Shown here: positions 6,953 to 11,249 of the stretch, one piece after another
How the letters are laid out: each line of letters begins with the position of its first letter
Numbering within the stretch: position 1 is the stretch's first letter
Position numbers and translations under genes: made by a program
Assembly (NCBI GenBank): GCA_003153055.1
Contig: PMBV01000538.1
Location: 1-11,249 of the forward strand
Source of the DNA: Myxococcales bacterium
Lineage (GTDB): Bacteria > Myxococcota > Myxococcia > Myxococcales > Myxococcaceae
Reading direction: 5' to 3'
DNA length: 11,249 nt
Notes under the pieces: model-generated
The model's input: the letters and a program-made list of their open reading frames with translations, nothing else
Told to the model about the DNA's origin: nothing
Database searches by the model: none

Positions 6953-7612
6953 ATGACGACGCGTCTCTACCTGGCTCGCCACGGGGCAACAACTGCCAGC
7001 GCGGAGGATCGCTTCGCGGGAATGATGGACATCGAGTTGTCCGTGGAAGGCAAGCGTCAGGCCGATGCCTTGGGACGACGGCTCGCGAGTCAGCCGCTGG
7101 CGGCGGTCTACGCAAGCCCACTGAAGCGTACCCTCGACACGGCGACCCGCGCGGCTGGAGGGCGCACGCTTGAAATCCAACTACGCGAGGGCCTGAAGGA
7201 GATCAGCTACGGCGACTGGGAAGGGCTGACCCGAGACGAGGTGGCCTCTCGGTACGCCGACGAGTACCGACAGTGGACGACCGACCCGTTCACCCTCGCT
7301 CCGGGCGGGGGCGAGTCTGGGGTCGCCGTCATGGCTCGGGGGCTGCCCGTCATCCGCGAGGTCGTCGAGCGGCACGCAGGCTCGGTCGTCTTGGTCGTGT
7401 CCCACAAGGCGACCATTCGCCTCATCCTCTGCGCGGTCTTGGGCATCGACCCGCGAGGGTACCGTGACCGCTTCGAGCAAGAGCCGGGGTGCCTCAACGC
7501 CGTCGACTTCGCCGACCCGGTGCGGGCGCGCCTGATGCTCTACAACGACACCTCCCACTACGCCGGGCTCCCGTTTCCGCCGGGCGATGCAGAGAAGGGC
7601 AGCTTCCGGTAG
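6953..7612 (+). CDS. Histidine phosphatase family protein (phosphoglycerate mutase-like)
   Basis: Members of this superfamily transfer or remove phosphate through a phosphohistidine. The 219-residue product starts with LYLARHG (5-11), where H10 is the expected nucleophile, followed by LSVEGKRQADALG (29-41). SPLKRT (55-60) carries the second conserved Arg (R59). LKEISYGDWEG (81-91) carries the acid residue E83, and VVSHKATIRLIL (148-159) carries the second His (H151). All core residues are present, so activity is likely. The substrate is unknown: GpmB-like and CobC-like phosphatases share these motifs. I chose the ATG at 6953 because GGAGGAG lies five bases upstream and the family begins at this point; upstream in-frame starts would add residues with no family match. 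It diverges from the pseudokinase gene, and an RlmN-like gene follows 13 bases downstream. Confidence 0.9.
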   Translation: MTTRLYLARHGATTASAEDRFAGMMDIELSVEGKRQADALGRRLASQPLAAVYASPLKRTLDTATRAAGGRTLEIQLREGLKEISYGDWEGLTRDEVASRYADEYRQWTTDPFTLAPGGGESGVAVMARGLPVIREVVERHAGSVVLVVSHKATIRLILCAVLGIDPRGYRDRFEQEPGCLNAVDFADPVRARLMLYNDTSHYAGLPFPPGDAEKGSFR

Positions 7613-7625
7613 AGACGAGGGCCTG

Positions 7626-8687
7626 ATGGCCCCGCTGAACCTGAAGAACATGGAGCTGAGCGAGCTGGAGGCGGTGCTGACCCCCCTCGCCCCGACCCGC
7701 ACCGCGGTGCTGAAACTGTTCGCCAGCGTCTTCGCCCATGGCGCACGAGACATGGCCGACGTGGCCAAGGCGCGCCAGGTCACCGCGGCGGTGCGTGACT
7801 GGGTCCAGGCCAACGCGGTGCTCCCACGGCTCGAGGTGGTAGAGCGCCGGCAAGCCGACGACGGGTTCGTCAAGTACCTCTTCGAGTCTCCCCTCGGCGG
7901 GCGCTTCGAGGCCGTGCGGATTCCCCTGTTCGACACCAAGTACATCGTCTGCGTGAGTTCGCAGGTCGGCTGCGCGTTGGGGTGCGCCTTCTGCATGACG
8001 GGCAAGCTGGGGTTCTCGCGGAACCTCGAGACCTGGGAAATCGTCGACCAGGTCTCGCAGATTCGCGCCGAGGCCGACCGCCCGGTGCGAGGGGTCGTCT
8101 TCATGGGCATGGGGGAGCCGCTGCTCAACTACCGCTCGGCGATGCGGGCGGCGCGAATCATGAGCCACCCAGCCGGTCTCTCCATCGCGGCGCGCGGCAT
8201 CACCTTCTCGACGGCGGGCTGGGTGCCAGGCATTCGCCAGTACCGGGTCGACGAGCAACCCTACCGGCTGACCTTCTCGGTGACGTCGGCCATCGCTGAG
8301 AAGCGGGCGATGCTCCTGCCGGTCGAGAAGACCTGGCCGTTGCCCTCGCTGGTCGAGGAGATTCGCCAGTACGCCGCCCACCGCAAGGAGCGAGCGATGC
8401 TGGCCTACGTGATGATCAGCGGCTTCAACGTGGGCCGCGACGACGCCGAGGCGCTCCGCGAGGTCTTCGATGGCATTCCCCTCAAACTCGACCTCATCGA
8501 CGTGACCGACCCGACGGGCGTGCACCTGCCCCCCACGGCCGAAGAGCTGGCCGCCTTCCGCAACCATCTCCAGGTGCTCAAAGCGCCCATCGCCCGGCGG
8601 TACTCGGGGGGCAAGGAAATAGGCGCGGCGTGCGGGACCCTGGCGGCCTCCCAAAGCGGAGGGGCCCTCCTCGCTCGCCCGGAGTGA
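7626..8687 (+). CDS. RlmN/Cfr-family radical SAM protein, divergent
   Basis: RlmN and Cfr methylate an adenine of 23S rRNA (RlmN also tRNA) through a methylated cysteine. This 353-residue protein keeps the cluster cysteines C116, C120 and C123 in VGCALGCAFCMTG. It also keeps C109 and the methyl-carrying C336 (GAACGTLA), the proposed base E95 (FEAVRIP), GMGEPLLNY (161-169) and S195. Other expected SAM-contact positions differ. SLH of E. coli RlmN (233-235) is SVT (218-220), and the region of Asn312 (LIPWNPFPG) reads LIDVTDPTG, putting Thr294 at the Asn. RKTRG before the last cysteine motif is RRYSG. It may therefore be a paralog with another target rather than the housekeeping RlmN. The ATG at 7626 has GAGGG upstream. 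The ATG at 7587 would overlap the previous gene. Confidence 0.87.
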   Translation: MAPLNLKNMELSELEAVLTPLAPTRTAVLKLFASVFAHGARDMADVAKARQVTAAVRDWVQANAVLPRLEVVERRQADDGFVKYLFESPLGGRFEAVRIPLFDTKYIVCVSSQVGCALGCAFCMTGKLGFSRNLETWEIVDQVSQIRAEADRPVRGVVFMGMGEPLLNYRSAMRAARIMSHPAGLSIAARGITFSTAGWVPGIRQYRVDEQPYRLTFSVTSAIAEKRAMLLPVEKTWPLPSLVEEIRQYAAHRKERAMLAYVMISGFNVGRDDAEALREVFDGIPLKLDLIDVTDPTGVHLPPTAEELAAFRNHLQVLKAPIARRYSGGKEIGAACGTLAASQSGGALLARPE

Positions 8688-8730
8688 TTCGAGCGTGCTG
8701 GGCCGCGGTGGGGCCGTTACCTCACGGCGC

Positions 8731-9141
8731 ATGAACCTGCTGTTTCACCTGCATTCGGGCCTCCGGTACCTCATCGTCGTGATGGCCCTCGTCGCCTTCG
8801 GGGTGTTCCTCGTCGGGCAACTCCGGGGGTCCACCTTCGGCCGACTCCACCGCGCCATGGGCGCCGCCTACGCGGGCCTGGTGCACCTCCAAGTGACCCT
8901 GGGAATCGTGCTGGTCGCCATGGGCCGGTACTACCCGCGCCTCATCGGGCACATGGCGCTGATGCTCACCGCCGCCATCGTCCTGCAAGTGCTTCTCAGC
9001 CTCAACACCCGCCGGGCCCAGCCGAGCTTCTCGCGGCCGCTCCTCGGGGTCGTGGTGAGCATCCTCTGCTTCGTGGCTGGGCTCGCGGCCATCGGACGAG
9101 GGCTCTTCGAGGCGACGGCGTTCGCGCCGCTCCCCGGTTAG
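8731..9141 (+). CDS. Small four-helix membrane protein with conserved-looking histidines
   Basis: I do not recognise a named family with certainty. The 136-residue product has four hydrophobic segments (about 12-31, 44-64, 71-91 and 104-123). It opens with HLHSGLRYL (6-14) and has further histidines at 40, 52 and 74, close to or within membrane segments. This pattern resembles small cytochrome b-like membrane proteins seen in other bacteria, so heme binding is possible but only inferred. The ATG at 8731 places the first helix close to the N-terminus, but its ribosome site is weak. A GTG at 8695, with GGAG about ten bases upstream, would add 12 residues and is a real alternative. The gene follows the RlmN-like gene on the same strand. 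Its stop codon touches the left arm of a long hairpin. Confidence 0.75.
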   Translation: MNLLFHLHSGLRYLIVVMALVAFGVFLVGQLRGSTFGRLHRAMGAAYAGLVHLQVTLGIVLVAMGRYYPRLIGHMALMLTAAIVLQVLLSLNTRRAQPSFSRPLLGVVVSILCFVAGLAAIGRGLFEATAFAPLPG

Positions 9142-9300
9142 GGCGCTGGTCGAAATAGCGTCGCCAGGGATCGGCGTCGAGACGCCCGGCTGGCGAGGCG
9201 CGAGGAGGGAGCATACCCGTCGGTACGTGACCGACGAGCAACGAAGCCAGCCGGGGTGGATCGGCGCCGAGGATGGCGAGGTTGTTTCGACCAGCGCCCT
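9140..9300. repeat. 161-bp long imperfect palindrome (hairpin) between convergent genes
   Basis: The ends are a perfect 16-bp inverted repeat: 9140-9155 against 9285-9300. Pairing continues inward. TCGCCA (9161-9166) faces its complement at 9274-9279, TCGGCG (9171-9176) faces 9264-9269, and CCCGGCTGGC (9185-9194) faces GCCAGCCGGG (9246-9255). Over arms of about 55 bases roughly four in five positions match, with a one-base gap on each side. The 51-base loop carries its own 7-bp hairpin, CGTCGGT/ACCGACG (9218-9224, 9230-9236). No T-run and no target-site duplication are visible. It may be a bidirectional transcription end, a structured RNA, or a non-autonomous mobile element. The fold is read directly; its role is not known. 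Confidence 0.75.
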
Positions 9301-9314
9301 GAGCGCCGGGCCGC

Positions 9315-10081
9315 TCAGCGGAGCATGAAGCCCATGCCCAACGGCAACCGGAGCCGATTCGCCGCTTCGGCTCGAGCGTACTCCGCGTCATCGAGGGCGA
9401 GGGCGTCGTGCGCATGGCGCTTGAGTCGCCGATACCCCCACAGCACCACCGCCAGGGGAACGAAGAGGAGCGCGAGCACGCCAACGCCGAGCTCCTGCTG
9501 GGCCTCGGTGCAGAGGAAGATGGCCCCGTCGTACGAGCCGTGGAGGAAGATGGCGATGGCCAACCCACCCAACATTCCCGGGCCCACCCCATCGAAGCGC
9601 CGCCTGGCCGCCCAGTACCCATGAAGCCCGCGTAGATGGCGTGCCCTGGCACGGCCAGCACCGCGCGCATCACGAAGATGCCGACGAAGCCGGCCGTCGA
9701 CTGCGCATCGGTCAGGTACATCACGTTCTCGACCAGCGCGAAGCCCAGCCCGGCCCGCGTCGCGTAGACGATGCCGTCGAGCCGCTCGTCGAAGGCCGGG
9801 TGCCGCCAGATGGCGAAGTACAGCACCAGGGCCTTGAAGCACTCCTCGGTCAGCGCGGCGACGATGAAGGCGGAGTAGAGCGCGTGGGGCACCGGCTCCG
9901 AGGGAGCCGACGCCGACAGCACCAGCTCGACGCCCATCGCGGGGAGGGTCGACAGCCCGCCCCACACCGCGACCCGCCGGAGCGCCGCGGCCGGCTCGGG
10001 CCGCTTGGCGTCGAACCGCGAGACGACCCACATCAGCACCAGCGCGGGGATGACGCCCGAGAGGGCGAGGAGCAGACCCAT
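9315..10081 (-). pseudogene. PrsW-family intramembrane metalloprotease, frameshifted
   Basis: PrsW-type proteases cleave substrates within the membrane; the Bacillus founder acts on an anti-sigma factor. From an ATG at 10081, residues 1-154 show several hydrophobic helices, EExxK (E79, E80, K83), GIVYATRAGLGFALVENV (103-120), and PGHAIYAGFM (145-154) with H147. The match then jumps to another frame and continues GYWAARRRFDGVG, then FLHGSYDG with the last motif (H181, D185), to a stop at 9315. The break is at the GGG run on 9618-9620: adding one G would restore a normal 255-residue protein. No slippery heptamer is seen, so a real mutation or a sequencing error is more likely than programmed frameshifting. 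It lies 24 bases downstream of gyrB on the same strand. Confidence 0.82.
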
Positions 10082-10105
10082 GAGACCCTGACCGCGCGCG
10101 TCGCC

Positions 10106-11249
10106 TCAGACGTCGAGGTTGGCGTTGCGGGCGTTCTGCTCGATGAACAACCGCCGCCGCTCCACGTCTTCGCCCATCAGCGTCGAGAACCAGTTCTCGG
10201 CCTCGACGGCGTCGGTCACCTTGACCTGCTTGAGGGTGCGCCGGGTCGGGTCCATCGTCGTCTCTTTGAGCTGGTCAGGGTTCATCTCGCCCAGACCCTT
10301 GTAGCGCTGCATGGTGAGCCCGGTCTGCGCGTCATCGAGGCCAATCTTGAGAATCTGCTGCCAGGTGGTGGCCTCGAGGGTCTTGCCGTCGATCTCCACC
10401 CGGTAGGGCGGCGCGCCCAAGCTGGCGAAGGACTCCTTCACTTCCCTCAAGTCCCGGTACTCCGACGACGAGAGGAAGCTCGTGTCCACCACCGTGCGGC
10501 GGGGGCTGCCGTTGACCTCGCTGAGAATGACGAGGCGCTTGTTGGAGTGCTCCGGGTCGGTCTCGGGCTTCACCTGGGCGAAGTCGCGGAACTCGGGGTG
10601 GTGGGTGTCGAGGTGCTCCTCGACCTTCTCGAGCTCCGCGTTGAGGGCGCCCACGTCGGCGAGGGTGTCGGCCTCGACGTTGCCGGCCTGCACCAGCGCG
10701 TCGACCACCCGGGTGTCGTAGCGCAGCGCCATTCGCTGCAGCCGCGTCTCATAGGTGATGACCTTCTTGAGCAGCGCCTTGACCTGCGCGCCAGAGAGCG
10801 CCTGGGCCCCGGCCCCCGAGCCGAACAGCGTGGTGCGCTCGGCGGCGATCGACAACAGGTACTCGTTCTTGGCGTCGTTGTCTTTACAGTACACGTCCTT
10901 CTTGTTCCGGGTGATTTTGTAGAGCGGCGGCTGGGCGATGTACACGTAGCCCTTCTCGATGAGCTCGGGCATCTGCCGGAAGAAGAGCGTCAGCAACAGG
11001 GTGCGAATGTGGCTGCCGTCGACGTCTGCGTCCGTCATCAAGATGATGCGGTGGTAGCGCACGTCTTCGGGGTGGTAGTCCTCGACGTTGTTGCCCGCCC
11101 GCACCCCCGTGCCCAGGGCGGTGATGAGGGTGACGATTTCTTGGCTGGTGAGCATCTTCTCGATGCGGGCCTTCTCGACGTTGAGAATCTTGCCTCGCAG
11201 CGGGAGGATCGCCTGGGTCACCGGGTTCCGCCCCTGCTTGGCCGAGCCG
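10106..11249 (-). CDS. gyrB: DNA gyrase subunit B, C-terminal part (cut by window edge)
   Basis: GyrB is the ATPase subunit of DNA gyrase, which supercoils DNA ahead of replication forks. The 380 visible codons start inside the TOPRIM domain at GSAKQGRNPVTQAILPLRGK. The metal-binding acidic cluster DADVDGS follows, then LTLFFRQMPELIEKGYVYIA and QPPLYK. After it lies the extra domain of about 160 residues typical of proteobacterial GyrB. The end has QRYKGLGEMNPDQL and finishes NARNANLDV, like other GyrB C-termini. The open frame continues through the right edge, so the ATPase and transducer domains are outside the window. ParE is unlikely because of the long insert and the C-terminal sequence. 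It is transcribed toward oriC and is followed after 24 bases by the prsW-like gene. Confidence 0.96.
   Translation of the reverse strand, partial: GSAKQGRNPVTQAILPLRGKILNVEKARIEKMLTSQEIVTLITALGTGVRAGNNVEDYHPEDVRYHRIILMTDADVDGSHIRTLLLTLFFRQMPELIEKGYVYIAQPPLYKITRNKKDVYCKDNDAKNEYLLSIAAERTTLFGSGAGAQALSGAQVKALLKKVITYETRLQRMALRYDTRVVDALVQAGNVEADTLADVGALNAELEKVEEHLDTHHPEFRDFAQVKPETDPEHSNKRLVILSEVNGSPRRTVVDTSFLSSSEYRDLREVKESFASLGAPPYRVEIDGKTLEATTWQQILKIGLDDAQTGLTMQRYKGLGEMNPDQLKETTMDPTRRTLKQVKVTDAVEAENWFSTLMGEDVERRRLFIEQNARNANLDV

Noticed and set aside
7181..8732. Long minus-strand frames over the phosphatase and RlmN-like genes
   Set aside because: They are antisense to genes with full catalytic motifs and show no recognisable domain.
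9138..9300. Integron attC site
   Set aside because: The palindrome starts near GTTAGGG, but the paired RYYYAAC and GTTRRRY ends are absent and no integrase or cassettes are nearby.
9140..9300. Clear MITE-type transposon
   Set aside because: The terminal inverted repeats fit, but no target-site duplication is visible on the flanks, so I kept it as an unclassified palindrome.
9002..9617. Continuation of the first PrsW frame beyond the break
   Set aside because: After the break this frame turns into low-complexity Ser/Arg/Pro sequence and runs antisense over the convergent membrane protein gene, while the real motifs continue in the other frame.
9612..9626. Programmed -1 ribosomal frameshift in the prsW-like gene
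   Set aside because: No X XXY YYZ slippery heptamer is present at the break, so an indel or sequencing error is the simpler explanation.

Overview
This window is the chromosomal replication origin neighbourhood of a GC-rich bacterium. Several things point to a myxobacterium-like member of the Myxococcota (former deltaproteobacteria): the high GC, the proteobacterial GyrB with its long C-terminal insert, a Hanks-type Ser/Thr kinase homolog, and a divergent RlmN-like protein. No rRNA or tRNA gene, CRISPR array or insertion sequence was found. The content is mostly core housekeeping, so I do not claim a new multi-gene system. The most unusual items are several proteins whose signature residues are altered, one frameshifted gene, and one long hairpin.

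Left part (1-1836, minus strand): the first 99 codons of a MaeB-type malic enzyme, cut by the window edge, lie downstream of dnaA. Between them a GC-rich hairpin with a UUCG loop sits on the dnaA stop codon.

Origin (about 1837-2276): this gene-free stretch holds an AT-rich block next to dnaA, a run of five same-oriented CCACA motifs including good DnaA boxes, a 14-bp palindrome, and the promoter of the rightward operon.

Right operon (2277-5671, plus strand): rpmH, rnpA, yidD, yidC and a jag/khpB-like gene follow one another, and every junction is a 4-base overlap of stop and start codons. The cluster makes ribosomal protein L34, the RNase P protein, and the YidD/YidC membrane insertion machinery. 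The Jag-like protein has lost the hallmark residues of both its KH and R3H domains.

Middle (5675-9141): a probable pseudokinase gene converges on the jag-like gene and diverges from a histidine phosphatase gene. After the phosphatase come an RlmN/Cfr-like radical SAM protein and a small histidine-bearing membrane protein on the plus strand.

Right end (9142-11249): a 161-bp imperfect palindrome separates the membrane protein gene from a convergent prsW-like protease gene that carries a one-base frameshift. The prsW gene lies directly downstream of gyrB, whose 5' part is cut by the window edge. With the origin near position 2000, gyrB points back toward the origin.
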